This document shows positions 1 to 9,670 of a stretch of 40,247 bases of DNA, in pieces. Numbering within the stretch: the stretch's first letter is position 1; every line of letters begins with the position of its first letter. The notes below the pieces were generated by a model. It had not been told where the DNA came from. It did no database searches and saw only the letters and a list, made by a program, of their open reading frames with translations. The stretch is from an uncultured bacterium (GTDB lineage Bacteria > Verrucomicrobiota > Kiritimatiellia > RFP12 > UBA1067): assembly GCA_902780865.1 (NCBI GenBank), contig CACZHC010000077.1:1-40247 (forward strand), in the 5' to 3' direction. Made by a program: the position numbers and the translations under genes.

Positions 1-29
1 CCGCATTCATTTCGTCGCTGGAGTGATCT

Positions 30-614
30 ATGACATACTTTACGTCAGATCAGCATTTCGGGCATTTCAACATCATCCGCCTCTGCAGCCGTCCGTTCGA
101 GACGGTCGAGGAGATGGACGAGGCGTTGCTTTCAAAATGGAACGCAAAGGTCAAGGCTGACGACACCGTCTACATACTTGGCGACTTGTTCTTTCGGGCG
201 GCGAAGGTCGGACCGATCCTGAAGGCGCTCAACGGGCGCAAGCACTTGATTGTCGGAAACCACGACCATACGTGGATGAAGAGGGTGGTGGCGTCCGAAT
301 ATTTCGCAAGCGTCCAGACTCTCAAGGAAGTCGAGGTCGACGGAAGGGTTCTGACGCTCTGCCACTATCCGATGCTTTCCTATCCGCAGGCGCGGCGGGG
401 CTACATGGTCTACGGGCACATCCACAACAACGTGAGGGACGACTACTGGCCGCTCATCGCCCGCCGCTCCCGAATGCTCAACGCCGGAGTTGACGTCAAC
501 AACTTTGAGCCCGTGTCTTTCGACGAGCTGGTCGCGAACAACCGCGCGTTTATCGCAAGCCATGCCGATGTTGCGAAGCAGAACCCCCTGACGATGTTCT
601 GCCTTGAGGCGTAA
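30..614 (+). CDS. Calcineurin-like metallophosphoesterase, small cytoplasmic type
   Basis: The 194-residue protein carries the ordered metal-binding motifs of the calcineurin-like phosphoesterase superfamily: D-x-H in SDQHFGH near residue 6, GD in ILGDLF near residue 50, GNHDH near residue 76, a lone His in CHYP near residue 111, and GHIH near residue 128. It has no signal peptide or membrane segment, so it is probably cytosolic. Its length fits the compact single-domain members, which hydrolyse phosphomono- or phosphodiesters with two bound metals. The substrate cannot be read from the sequence. The ATG at 30 is followed directly by the first catalytic motif, so little could be missing at the N-terminus. 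Its position next to the recombinase unit may be incidental. Family assignment is firm; function is open. Confidence 0.88.
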   Translation: MTYFTSDQHFGHFNIIRLCSRPFETVEEMDEALLSKWNAKVKADDTVYILGDLFFRAAKVGPILKALNGRKHLIVGNHDHTWMKRVVASEYFASVQTLKEVEVDGRVLTLCHYPMLSYPQARRGYMVYGHIHNNVRDDYWPLIARRSRMLNAGVDVNNFEPVSFDELVANNRAFIASHADVAKQNPLTMFCLEA

Positions 615-629
615 TATGGAAGTCTGGAT

Positions 630-679
630 GGGGACACACCCCGCGGAACGCTTGTTTTTCAGGCGGTTGGCGGTTGAGG
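630..679 (+). repeat. Left copy of 50-bp direct repeat flanking the recombinase gene
   Basis: This 50-bp stretch starts with GGGGACACACCCC, a 4-bp stem with a 5-nt loop, and continues with GGAACGCTTGTTTTTCAGG. It matches 2273-2322 at 46 of 50 positions in the same orientation; the four differences are all transitions. It lies in the gap between the phosphoesterase stop and the recombinase start. It could be an attachment-like site or a member of a dispersed REP-like family. Confidence 0.8.
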
Positions 680-743
680 GGACGCCGAGGCGGCGAATCG
701 GGTAGAATACCTGCCATTGCAAAAACTCAAAAAGGAGGAGGCA

Positions 744-2267
744 ATGGCAAGAGAAAAGGGCACGGGCAGTCTTCAGCTCGAAAAGAGCGGGCGATGGACG
801 ATGAGGGTCGGGATCAAGGGCAAGCGGTACAGCCGTTCGACGCGAACTACCGACCGCGAGAAGGCCGAGAAGTTCCTTGAGCGGTTCTTGAGCCCATTGG
901 GGCTTGGTTCGAGGAGGCTGCCGCTGGCGGATGTGTGGCTTGAGTATATGAAATCCCCAGACAGGCGAGACCTCGCGCCATCGACTCTAAACGCGAAGCG
1001 ACTCGTCTGGATGGAATTTGCCCGATGGATGGAACATCATCATCTCGAAATCGGCAACCTCGCCGAAGTGACGCATGAGGCGATTGCGGAATATCTCGCC
1101 TGCATCCGTGCCGAAGTCTGCGCGTCGACCTACAACGCCCGCATCTGCGTACTCAGGGAGATATTTCATGTTCTTGCAGCCAAGGCTGGACTCGCCGATG
1201 ATCCGTGGGAAGGCGTGCGGCTTCATGCTGACGACTGCCACAGTCGCCGCGAGTTGACTCTTGATGAGCTGGAGCGATTGCTAAAGGCCGCGACAAAAGC
1301 CGGGAACGAATGGCGGCGGCTGTTCGTTGTCGGCATTTATACAGGACTTCGTCTTGGGGATTGCTGCTGTCTTCGTTGGGATTCAGTCAATCTTGAACGA
1401 GGTGTCATCCAGCTCGTACCGACGAAGACCCGCAAGCACGCACACGGTCAGCCAGTGACGATTCCGATACACCCGCAGCTCCACGCAGAACTTGAGGCGG
1501 CGCTGGCGCGCGACCACGAACGCCGTGCATGTGCGGCGGCTGCTTCGCAGCCTGACCTGACGCATCGCGACGACGGTCTTGGAGGCGATGCCTCCGCCGT
1601 CGCCGCGCCGCGCCAGGAAGCCTCCGTCTTGCCGCACAGCCCGGACACGAAAGCTCGCTCGGCACTCGCTTCGCTCGGCTTGGTCGCTTCCCCAGGGGTC
1701 GCGCCCACCCGCAAGGGGCGGTTAATTCGCGAGACACGAAAAGACACCAACAAGGCATTCTCCGCCTCTGCTTTCGTCAATCCTACAATCTCCGACTACT
1801 ACAAAAACAGCAAATGGCGTGTTAGCCACGGACTTGAATTGATCTTCAAGGCGGCGCATATCGAGACGAGCGTGAAGATAGAAGGGCGAAGGACCCGCAC
1901 TCCGGAGGCGACCTTCCACTCCCTTCGCCACACCTTCGTCTCCCTTGCCGCCAATGCAGGGGTCCCTTTGCCCATAGTGGCATCAATTGTCGGACACTCT
2001 TCGACTGCGATGACTCGACACTACTACCACGAGAATGAGGATGTCCTTCGTCAGGCGGTGGCGGCAATCCCAGCAATAGGGATGCGGGAAGAGTTTTTAG
2101 ACAGAATTAACAAGATTGACAGGATTAAGAATGATGGGGCGGAGAAAAGGAGGCGGGGCGCCAGCGTCCCTGCACGCCTCAAGCGGCTCGACAAGTACCT
2201 CGCCCAAGGGTTGATCACCCAGGACGAGCACGCCGCCCAGCGTGCTCGAATCCTTGCCGAGCTATGA
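744..2267 (+). CDS. Tyrosine recombinase/integrase with repeat-derived insert and SHOCT-like tail
   Basis: The start at 744 is preceded by a strong AAAGGAGGAG site at 731-740; the frame is open back to 717 but that part lacks such a site. The 507-residue product has an N-terminal arm-type DNA-binding region (basic, KGTGSL then GKRYSRST), a SAM-like core-binding domain (about residues 60-160) and a catalytic domain. Catalytic residues are Arg in TGLRLGD (about 202), Lys in TKTRKH (about 229), HSLRH (about 393-397), GHSS (about 418) and the Tyr in RHYYHE (about 427). Between the Lys strand and the HxxR box lies an unusual low-complexity insert of about 90 residues, rich in Ala, Arg and Ser, part of which is a dispersed DNA repeat read in frame. 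The last 30 residues (LDKYLAQGLITQDEHAAQRA) resemble a SHOCT oligomerisation motif. The gene sits between two direct repeats, suggesting a small mobile unit or a solo recombinase. Confidence 0.88.
   Translation: MAREKGTGSLQLEKSGRWTMRVGIKGKRYSRSTRTTDREKAEKFLERFLSPLGLGSRRLPLADVWLEYMKSPDRRDLAPSTLNAKRLVWMEFARWMEHHHLEIGNLAEVTHEAIAEYLACIRAEVCASTYNARICVLREIFHVLAAKAGLADDPWEGVRLHADDCHSRRELTLDELERLLKAATKAGNEWRRLFVVGIYTGLRLGDCCCLRWDSVNLERGVIQLVPTKTRKHAHGQPVTIPIHPQLHAELEAALARDHERRACAAAASQPDLTHRDDGLGGDASAVAAPRQEASVLPHSPDTKARSALASLGLVASPGVAPTRKGRLIRETRKDTNKAFSASAFVNPTISDYYKNSKWRVSHGLELIFKAAHIETSVKIEGRRTRTPEATFHSLRHTFVSLAANAGVPLPIVASIVGHSSTAMTRHYYHENEDVLRQAVAAIPAIGMREEFLDRINKIDRIKNDGAEKRRRGASVPARLKRLDKYLAQGLITQDEHAAQRARILAEL
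1658..1683 (-). repeat. Dispersed repeat core inside the recombinase gene
   Basis: Read on the minus strand this 26-bp segment matches 34253-34278 at 25 of 26 positions. Similarity continues more loosely into adjoining sequence at 1690-1740 (TAACCGCC, GCGGG and CGCGA blocks in the same order). It therefore appears to be an intergenic-type repeat that has entered, and is translated within, the recombinase catalytic domain. Confidence 0.65.
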
Positions 2268-2272
2268 ATCGT

Positions 2273-2322
2273 GGGGACACACCCCACGGAACGCTTGTTT
2301 TTCAGGTGATTGGTGGTTGAGG
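2273..2322 (+). repeat. Right copy of 50-bp direct repeat flanking the recombinase gene
   Basis: This is the partner of 630-679, beginning six bases after the recombinase stop codon. Here the hairpin is longer: GTGGGG (2271-2276) pairs with CCCCAC (2282-2287) across ACACA. It may also act as a weak transcription end, although no T-tract follows directly. The two copies bracket a unit of about 1.64 kb containing only the recombinase. Confidence 0.8.
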
Positions 2323-2403
2323 CAGGGAAAAGATTACGGTGCGGACGAAATCGCGGCTGTTTGTTGGTTTCAGAATCCATATTTATTGACCCTGTTGGTT
2401 CCT

Positions 2404-2458
2404 GTTCGGAAAAAATGATGTTGTCGTGCGGTTTTTTTTGAGGGGCTTATGGTATAAT
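2404..2458 (+). promoter_or_regulatory. Shared upstream element plus extended -10 promoter (site A)
   Basis: GTTCGGAAAAAATGATGTT begins at 2404, CGTGCGG at 2425, and TGG-TATAAT ends the unit with the hexamer at 2453-2458. There is no TTGACA-like -35, but the -10 carries the TGn extension. The distance from GTTCGG to TATAAT is 49 bp, the same as at 24441 and 30278. It lies 51 bp upstream of the LRR gene start at 2509. Nothing else is recognised in 2323-2403. Confidence 0.75.
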
Positions 2459-2508
2459 ATACACGCAAAAAATAAAATACATCCACGTCCACAAGAATAG
2501 AAAGCGAG

Positions 2509-4854
2509 ATGTCGATCAAAATGCAGAGGATGTTTTTTCGTAAGGCAGCAGTCGTCGCGACGGCGCTTGCGGCATTTTGCGTGTTCGCTGACAACTGGGT
2601 CTATGATCCCAATGGCCATATTGACTACCTTGACTACACTGGCGGCGTGGTTTCGGACGGGACGTGGACATTCAAGGCAACTGTGAGCGGTTCAAGCATA
2701 AAGTTCGGGGCGATCGCCACAAACGTCTATCCCGAGGTCGTTACCGCGATAGACTTCTCCAAACCAGTTGTCAAGAAGGACGATACGTCGACGACATACA
2801 CGATAACAGAACTCAACGAAGGGTTTGGCTTTTATCAGAACGGACAGCCAGTCTATGATCTTCCGGGGGCCTGGGGCAGGCTGGGATGGCGTCCCGCGTG
2901 CTTCCGCGTCGGCGAAATCACTTTGCCCCCCGACTCGCTCGCAAAAATAGGCAATCACTTCTTCTGTCAGTGCACCAACGCCACGCTGCAGTCCCTGCCG
3001 GCCACAATCACATCATTCGGTATCGCCTGTTTCAAGTCCTGCGCCAAAGTAACGCTGGCGGCGGAAGACTTCCCTTCCGATGTGGTTACCATCTCTGATT
3101 CGGCGTTCACGGACGTAAACATGTCCGGGGACCTGCAGTTGCCGAGCATAAAGACGATCGGCGGCAATGCGTTTGCAAACACAAAGCTGACGTCCGTCTC
3201 CTGCGGGCCTGATCTCGTCAGCATATCCGGCAACTGGCATGCAGGTGCGTTCTGGAACTGCACGTCTCTCACCAATGTCACATTCGACCCGGCATCGTCG
3301 CCTAAGCTCCTGGAGGGAGGGATCTTCGGGCAGTGTACGGCTCTTTCCTCGATAGACCTGACGTCCGTAACCAATATATCGGTCCAGAACGAAAGCTCCG
3401 GTGCAGGATACTCGCATTTCATTTGGAGCCATGTCGCCAAATGCGTATTCGGCCCCAATCTGAAGCGCCTCTCGGCTTGGACATTTGCAGACTGCACAAC
3501 GATTGACGAGGTGCACTTTTACGGAATGCCGCCTGAGTTCGTAGGAGGAAAAGTTCTCCGTGGTGCGAACAAGACCGGGATGATCGTCACGTATGTCCAC
3601 TTGGACGAGAATGACGCCGACTACAGCGCGCAAAAGACCGCATGGGACGCGCTGACAGAAGGCGGCGAAATACTCAGTGCGGGGTCGTACTGGAAGAGCT
3701 CGCTTGTCGACGACGTAAGCTACACCACGCGATTGCTCATACTTTACAAAGAAAAGGAACACGGCGAGCTCGGACACTGGATTTACGATGATCGTTGCTC
3801 GCCAGCCGTCGTCTCAAACGGAGTTTGGACGTTCGAGGCTTCCGCCATGGCGAACATCCTAACCTTCGGGGCTTTCGTTTCGGTTCCAAACGAGCCGGAG
3901 GAGATCGACTTCTCGAAATCAATATCGGACTACGAGGGAGCCCCCTATGTCCTTGGTGCCATTGACACGCATTTTGGGGGCAAGTCTGGAACTTTCTGGG
4001 ATGGCGCATACGGAAAAGAAGGGGCCGAAAAGGTGAAGAAGATAATATTCCCGGCGGATGACCAATACTTCGTCACCATCGGAGAGTATGCTTTCTGCGG
4101 ATGCGTCAACTGCGAAGAGATTGTCAACTGCGTGCCGGATTCCGTGACTTCCATCGGACAAGGCGCCTTTGCGCTCGTCAAGATGTCCCAGGGAGATACC
4201 GACATCCGTTTGTACGGCATTTCGTATCTCAACTACGGGGTATTCACTAAAGTGCCGGTGACGTCGGTCGTGTTTGGTCCATCACTCAAGGGAATGGCAT
4301 GCCATTATTACGAAATGGCGTTCATGAACAATACAGCTCTCACAAACGTGACTTTTGACGCGGGGATGAGCGCGGGATACATCGGTGGGGCGACTTACGG
4401 TCCGTTCGCAGGGTGTAGCAGCCTGAAGCGTCTTGACTTGAGCGGATTCTCGCTTCTGCCAAACGGAAACAATGAAGTCCCATGGGGCGCGTGCAGCGGC
4501 GTAGGTGAAGTGGTGTTCGGCACGAACGCCACCAGGATATGCTCGACGTTTTTCTCGGGGTTTAGCTCCCTGTCGAACATTGTCTTCAACTGCCCTCCGC
4601 CGACAGATCTCAAGACGCCGTTCCTCAACCTGGCGTCGCTCGACTCCCATCGCATAACGACGAGTGTGCCGCGGAAGTGGCTTAATGTTGAAAACGCAAA
4701 CGGCAAGACCTGGCGAGACTACGCCGCCAACGGAGAGATAAAAAGACGCGGCTCAACCTGGGCGGCCGAGTACATCAGGGAAGGAGTGGATGTCTCCAAC
4801 CGGCCGCTTGTCTCGCCGGACGCCGCGTCTGGGCTGCTGATTTACTGCCGTTGA
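2509..4854 (+). CDS. Secreted BspA-type leucine-rich-repeat protein, two modules
   Basis: The 781-residue protein starts with a signal peptide (basic MSIKMQRMFFRK, then a hydrophobic stretch ending near CVFA-DN, about residue 27). It has two homologous halves. Each opens with a beta-rich segment containing W-x-Y-D, G-x-W-x-F-x-A and D-F-S-K (near residues 30 and 420). Each continues into BspA/LRR_5-type repeats with recurring phrases such as CTSLTNVTFD and GxFxxCxxL. LRR_5 repeats in this family usually mediate binding to host or glycan ligands at the cell surface; the ligand here is unknown. The C-terminus ends RPLVSPDAASGLLIYCR, a variant of the tail shared by the neighbouring LRR proteins. 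It has its own promoter with the shared upstream element. A purine-rich GAAAGCGAG precedes ATG 2509; Met at 2521 is an alternative start. Confidence 0.85.
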   Translation: MSIKMQRMFFRKAAVVATALAAFCVFADNWVYDPNGHIDYLDYTGGVVSDGTWTFKATVSGSSIKFGAIATNVYPEVVTAIDFSKPVVKKDDTSTTYTITELNEGFGFYQNGQPVYDLPGAWGRLGWRPACFRVGEITLPPDSLAKIGNHFFCQCTNATLQSLPATITSFGIACFKSCAKVTLAAEDFPSDVVTISDSAFTDVNMSGDLQLPSIKTIGGNAFANTKLTSVSCGPDLVSISGNWHAGAFWNCTSLTNVTFDPASSPKLLEGGIFGQCTALSSIDLTSVTNISVQNESSGAGYSHFIWSHVAKCVFGPNLKRLSAWTFADCTTIDEVHFYGMPPEFVGGKVLRGANKTGMIVTYVHLDENDADYSAQKTAWDALTEGGEILSAGSYWKSSLVDDVSYTTRLLILYKEKEHGELGHWIYDDRCSPAVVSNGVWTFEASAMANILTFGAFVSVPNEPEEIDFSKSISDYEGAPYVLGAIDTHFGGKSGTFWDGAYGKEGAEKVKKIIFPADDQYFVTIGEYAFCGCVNCEEIVNCVPDSVTSIGQGAFALVKMSQGDTDIRLYGISYLNYGVFTKVPVTSVVFGPSLKGMACHYYEMAFMNNTALTNVTFDAGMSAGYIGGATYGPFAGCSSLKRLDLSGFSLLPNGNNEVPWGACSGVGEVVFGTNATRICSTFFSGFSSLSNIVFNCPPPTDLKTPFLNLASLDSHRITTSVPRKWLNVENANGKTWRDYAANGEIKRRGSTWAAEYIREGVDVSNRPLVSPDAASGLLIYCR

Positions 4855-4912
4855 GTAAAAATCTGAAAGCAACGATTATGCACAACGGTAAAACATTAAC
4901 GGGAACCACATT

Positions 4913-6361
4913 ATGAAGAGACTCGTAATATGCTGTCTGTCGCTGGTTGCCATGGGCGCGTATGCCCACACGGCGAAGTTCATTTGCGACTGGAAGAACC
5001 CGGTCGTGGTCGAAACTAGCGGGAAGCTCGTCATGGAGCATCCGTACAACCTGAACGGGAACATGTTCGTCGGGTGGAAGGGCCCCGGCGGCAAGATATA
5101 CCAGAAGTGGCAGGAAGTCACGATAGACAAGGACGTTCAGTATGTCGTGCAGTACGCGCCGCTCGACCTTTCGATCTGGACGAATGGGTCTGACGGCGTG
5201 CCGAAGCGCCACAAGGCCGGCGACGGGATACTGTACGCAATCGGCGACTCCATCACCTTCGGTGCGAAAGTCGGCGGCAACAGCGGCTCCTGGGCCGCCA
5301 AGGTCGCGTCTTCTCTTGGCCTTGGCTACGTCAACGACGCGCGCTCCGGAAGCCGGCTTACGTCGTGGAGAAGCGTGTTGACGAACAGCGGCAACCACAA
5401 CCAGCGCATAGAGGAGGAGATCGACGACGTACACCGTGCGCGGCTGCTCAAAGGCGTGCGCAGCGCGGGGGTGATAGCCTTCACCCTCGGCACCAACGAC
5501 CTGCTCTTCAACAACAAGGGCGAGGACGTGGCCTACCGCATGTTCGAGTTCGTGGAGGCCCTGCACCACGAGAACCCCAAGGCGCTGATCGTGGCCGTCG
5601 GCGGCAAGAACTCCGAGGCGTTCCGCCCGGGCGGGAAGTACGGGAACTGCGCGGCGGCGAGCGACAAGTTGTGGGACTCGCTCCGCCTTGGCCTCAACGG
5701 GCCCAAGTACAGGGACTACTGCATCTTCGTCGACATCACCGATGTCTTCTCCGACAAGAACAGCTACATTCCCTGCGAGCGATCGCCCGACGGGGTGCAT
5801 CCCGGGCACAACGGGCACGCCAAGATCGCGGAGAAGGTCCTCTCGCTCGTCGAGAAGCGTCCGGGCGCGAAGGCGACTGCCGTGCCGCCGGATCTCGCCG
5901 GCCCGCCTGCTCCCCCGCCTGCGCCGGAAGTAAAGGGCGACCCGATTGCAAAGCTTCCTTCGGAGGCGGAGATGTGGTCGCTCGCCGATGGCGGGCACGT
6001 GAAGACCGCGACGCGCGAGAAGTTCTCGCTGAACGGCCTCTGGGCGTTCAAGGTCGACAACAAGGCGGCGGCGCTCGACCGCGCTCCGCAAGTCGCGTCG
6101 ATGGACTACTATTTCAAGGTCCCGGGCGAATGGCCGTCCTGCAAGGGCGATGCGCGCGATGGCATGGCAATCTACACGAAGACCGGCGCAGAGGCCGCGG
6201 GCGTGGCGGTCAAGTCGATTGATTCTGCATGGTACGCAAGGCGCGTCAAGGTGCCCGAGTCATGGCGCGGCCGCGACATCGTGGTCGGTTTTCAGTGGAT
6301 TCCCACCATCGCGCTCGTATATGTTGACGGCAAGAAGTCGGGCGAGGTGTTCTTCCCCGGC
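4913..6361 (+). CDS. N-terminal part of SGNH-hydrolase/GH2-like fusion (frame broken at about 6361)
   Basis: The product begins with a signal peptide (MKRLVICCLSLVAMGAYA). An InlB-B/Listeria-Bacteroides-type repeat follows (about residues 22-75, with NMFVGWKGP). Next comes an SGNH/GDSL hydrolase domain: GDSITFG near residue 110 with the nucleophilic Ser, GTNDLL near 193, and DGVHPGHNGH near 293 with the catalytic Asp and His. Such domains usually remove acetyl or other acyl groups from glycans. A Pro-rich linker leads into the N-terminal jelly-roll of a GH2-like enzyme (SLNGLWAFKVDN near residue 372, then VYVDGKKSGEVFFPG). At 6355-6365 CCGGCCGGAG has one base more than the paralogue at 30870 (GGGCGGAG), so the frame leaves the homologous path and runs on to a stop at 6688 without similarity. 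Removing one C restores a single protein of about 1576 residues ending at 9644. Real mutation or assembly error cannot be told apart here. Confidence 0.8.
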
Positions 6362-9300
6362 CGGAGAGGTTTCCCTTGGCGACCTCGCGCCGGGCGAACA
6401 CGAGATTGCGTTCTTCACGTCCGCAAAGCTCGCCGAGACGATGGTCACGGCGTTCGACGCGCCCGACACCGCGCGCTCGTTCACGAAGAAGCGCGCCGCG
6501 CATGCGGGCGTCAACGGAGATGTGTATATCGCCGCCGAGCCGAAGGGGACGAGGATCGACAATGTCCAGGCGCGTCCGAACGTGAAGGGCGGCCGGATAG
6601 ACTTCCGCGTCGAATTCGCCGCGGGAGCTGCGGCAGAGCCGGGCGCAACAGTCATCGCCGACGTCTACGACGGCGAGAAGAAGGTTAAGACTTTCTCCGG
6701 CCCGGGGCCGGTGGTCGGCGGGGAATGGAAGGGCGCGAAACTCTGGGATCTCGACGCGCTCGACAACATCTACACCGTGAAGGTCCGCATCGAAAAGGGC
6801 GGCAAGGTCGTGGACGAGCTCTATCCCGAGACGTTCGGCTTCCGCGACATCGAGCTCAAGGGGAGGGAAGTCCTCCTCAACGGAACGCCGGTCCACTTCC
6901 GTCCGTGCAACACGGCGTACTCGCATGCGGGCGCGGTGGCGAACGAGGACATCAGGAAGGCGGCGGCTTCGCGGAGGGCGTACGGGTTCAACATGTTCGT
7001 CCCGACTTCCAACTACGGCTTCTCCGAAGGCGACGTCACGACGTTCGAGGTGATGCTGCGCGAAGGGACGAAGGGCGGCATGACGTATGTCGTCGGGCTT
7101 CCGCATCCGAGCAAGTTCGACAACCCGAAGAATCCTCACCACTGGCAGTACGGCCCCGAATATGACCGCCTCGTCAAGTACATGATCAAGCGCTTCCAGA
7201 ACGTGCCCGGCCTCATCTTCTGGTCGTCGACGCACAATGCCACCGGCTACGAGAGCGACCAGAACCCCGAAATCATCTCGGGGCGTCCCGACGAAATCCC
7301 GACCGGGATCATCAACTGGCGGCAGCGCTTCCGCAGGCTGGCGCTCACGGTGGACGAAAAAATGAAGGACTTCGACCCCACTCGTCCTGTGTACCACCAC
7401 GAGTCCGGCGCTGAAGGCTCGTTCTACACGCTCAACTGCTACCTTGACTGGGCGCCGATTCAGGAGCGCAGCGACTGGTTCGAGCACTGGCAGGAGAAGG
7501 GCATCATGCCGCTCCTCATTGTCGAGTGGGGAACGCCGCACGTCGCGAGCTGGTCGACCTTCCGCGGCGGCCCGAACAGCGTAAACATCTGGAGCGCATA
7601 CAACTGGACGCAGCACTGCTGGATGAACGAGTACAATGCGTCCTTCCTCGGCGAACGCGCTTTCGTGAGCTCACCTGCGAAGAAGTTCATGATGTCCCGC
7701 ATCCAGTGGAACTGCAAGGGCAACAAGGCGTGCTACTACGGCGGGAACTTCACGCAGCCCCTCATCGACGAGCCGGACACAAGCGAAGTGCTCTCCATGT
7801 ACGCGAAGCGCAACTACCGCGACATGCGCGCGCGCGGCGTCACGTCGTTCCTGCCGTGGGACATCGACGGCGGCACGTTCTTCACGAACAACCCCGCCAT
7901 CCCGAGGGCGCGCACGGTCCGGGCCGATCCCTTCCGCGGAATTAAGGATTTCGGAGTCGTACGAAGCGACTACTATTCCGGTCTCCTCGACCAGGCGGAC
8001 GAGCTTCCGCGGCAGATTGGCAAGACGCTCAAGGAGACGTACACCGACCTCCTCGGCTGGATCGCCGGTCCTGCGGGGAAGGAGTTCACGCGCGTGAACG
8101 ACGCTTTCCGCCCTGGCGAGAAGGTTGAGAAGTCGCTCGTCATCCTCAACGACTCGCGCCGTCCGCGCGAGATAGAGTGGGTCTGGAAGGCGGGCGGCAC
8201 GAAGAAGAGCGGCAGCGTCACCGTGCAGCCCGGCGGCCGCGCGGACATACCGATTGCGTTCGCCGCGTCCGCCGAAGCGTCCGAGATCGCCGCCGCTTTC
8301 CGCTGCGCGGCGACTGGCTGGAAGTCGTCCGACAAGTTCGCACTCAACGTGCTTCCAGCGAAGACAAAGGCAAAGCTGTCCTCCAAGGTCTTCCTGTTTG
8401 ATCCCGAGGGGACTGCCGCGCCAGTTCTCGCGGCGATCGGCGTGCGCACAGTAGACGCAAGCGCGACTCGCCCGGGCAATGGCGATATACTTGTGGTAGG
8501 GCGCAACGCGTTCCAGAAGCTCCCGTTCTCCTTCGCAGAGACTGTCGGATCAGGTGTCAAAGTTGTCGTGCTCGAACAGGACGCCGCGACGCTCAAGAAG
8601 ATGGGCTTCCGCCTGCAGGAACACGGTCTCAGAAACCTCTTTGCGGCAACCGGCGATTTCGCCGGACTCGACATGACCGACTGGCGCGGCAACGCGACTT
8701 CCCTCCCCGAATACCTCAAGGAGGACAAGATGAAGGGCGACTTCGCGACGACCGACTGGGAAGGATACAAGAACCGCCGCGTCTGGCGCGCCGGCAACCG
8801 CGGCATCGTGTCGGCGGTTCTTCCCGAGAAGCCCACCAAGGGCGACTTCCTGCCGCTCCTGCACGGTGGCTTCAATCTCCAGTACGCTCCGGTGATGGAG
8901 TATTCCGAGCCGGGCAAGCGCATCATCCTTTCGCAGCTCGACATCTGCGGGCGCACCGAGGCCTCGCCTGAAGCCGAGGAGGCGCTTGCGAAGATACTCG
9001 AGCTCGCCGACCGTCCGCTTCCCGGCGCGGCGCCGCGGATACTCGTCCTCGAATGGAACGGAAGAGTCGCCAAGGAATTCGCGGATCTCGGCATCCGCTT
9101 CGAGAAGGCCGCGTCCGCCTCCGATGCGAAGGCGGGCGACATACTTGTCTTAGGCCCGGGCGCGAACTGCGGCGAGCTAAAGCCGATTGCGGAGAACGGG
9201 GTCAAGGTGCTCATTCTTGGACTCAGGGGCAGGGATGTCGCGCGCATGCTGCCAGAGGAAAGGCCTACGGAATGCAAATGGTCGGAGTGTCCGGAATTCA

Positions 9301-9644
9301 ACGCGTCCCTTGCGGGCGAGCCGCTGCTGAGGGGTGTGTCGAACGCTGACATCCAGTGGGTATATCCGTCCAACGTCGGCGAGCGCGCGCGGTTCGGAAA
9401 TGACTTGCTCATTGCCCGCCACTACGGCAAGGGCGCGATCGTCTGCTCTTCAATCGTGCCCTGGATATTCGACGAGAAGGAGATCGCGCTGCGCGTGAAC
9501 CGCCGGCGCGCCCAGGGGCTAATATCGCGTCTCGTCGCGAACCTCGGCGGCGCTGTCGACGCGAGCTTCCTCACTGGGGCGAAGTCGCTCTACGCCGACA
9601 AGCCGCTTCAGGACGACGATCCATACCGCTACTACCGCTGGTGA
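6362..9644 (+). CDS. GH2-like glycoside hydrolase, main part of the SGNH fusion
   Basis: This reading frame continues the jelly-roll begun before the frameshift (LAPGEHEIAFFTSAKL), then an immunoglobulin-like domain and a TIM barrel starting near EVLLNGTPVHFRPCN (about 6865). The probable nucleophile Glu is in LLIVEWGTPH (about 7520). At the place where GH2 enzymes carry WSxxNE with the acid/base Glu, this protein has WSSTHN (about 7225), so the usual acid/base is replaced. The C-terminal third holds two Rossmann-like, class-I-amidotransferase-like segments (VVVLEQDAATLKKMGF near 8565; ILVLEWNGR near 9040). The protein ends DDPYRYYRW. It is a full-length paralogue of the enzyme at 30351-34189. 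A likely role is cleavage of, or binding to, an extracellular polysaccharide; the substrate is unknown. The open frame extends back to 6150, but homology places the junction at about 6361. Confidence 0.8.
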
Positions 9645-9670
9645 CGGCGTAATGAAAGGAGCAGAACGCC

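Noticed and set aside
132..722. Long minus-strand ORF opposite the phosphoesterase
   Set aside because: Out-of-frame translation with no domain motifs; the plus strand has a clear enzyme with all metal-binding motifs.
4775..6091. 438-codon minus-strand ORF
   Set aside because: Rich in Arg, Val and His as expected for the antisense of a GC-rich gene; overlaps the SGNH domain.
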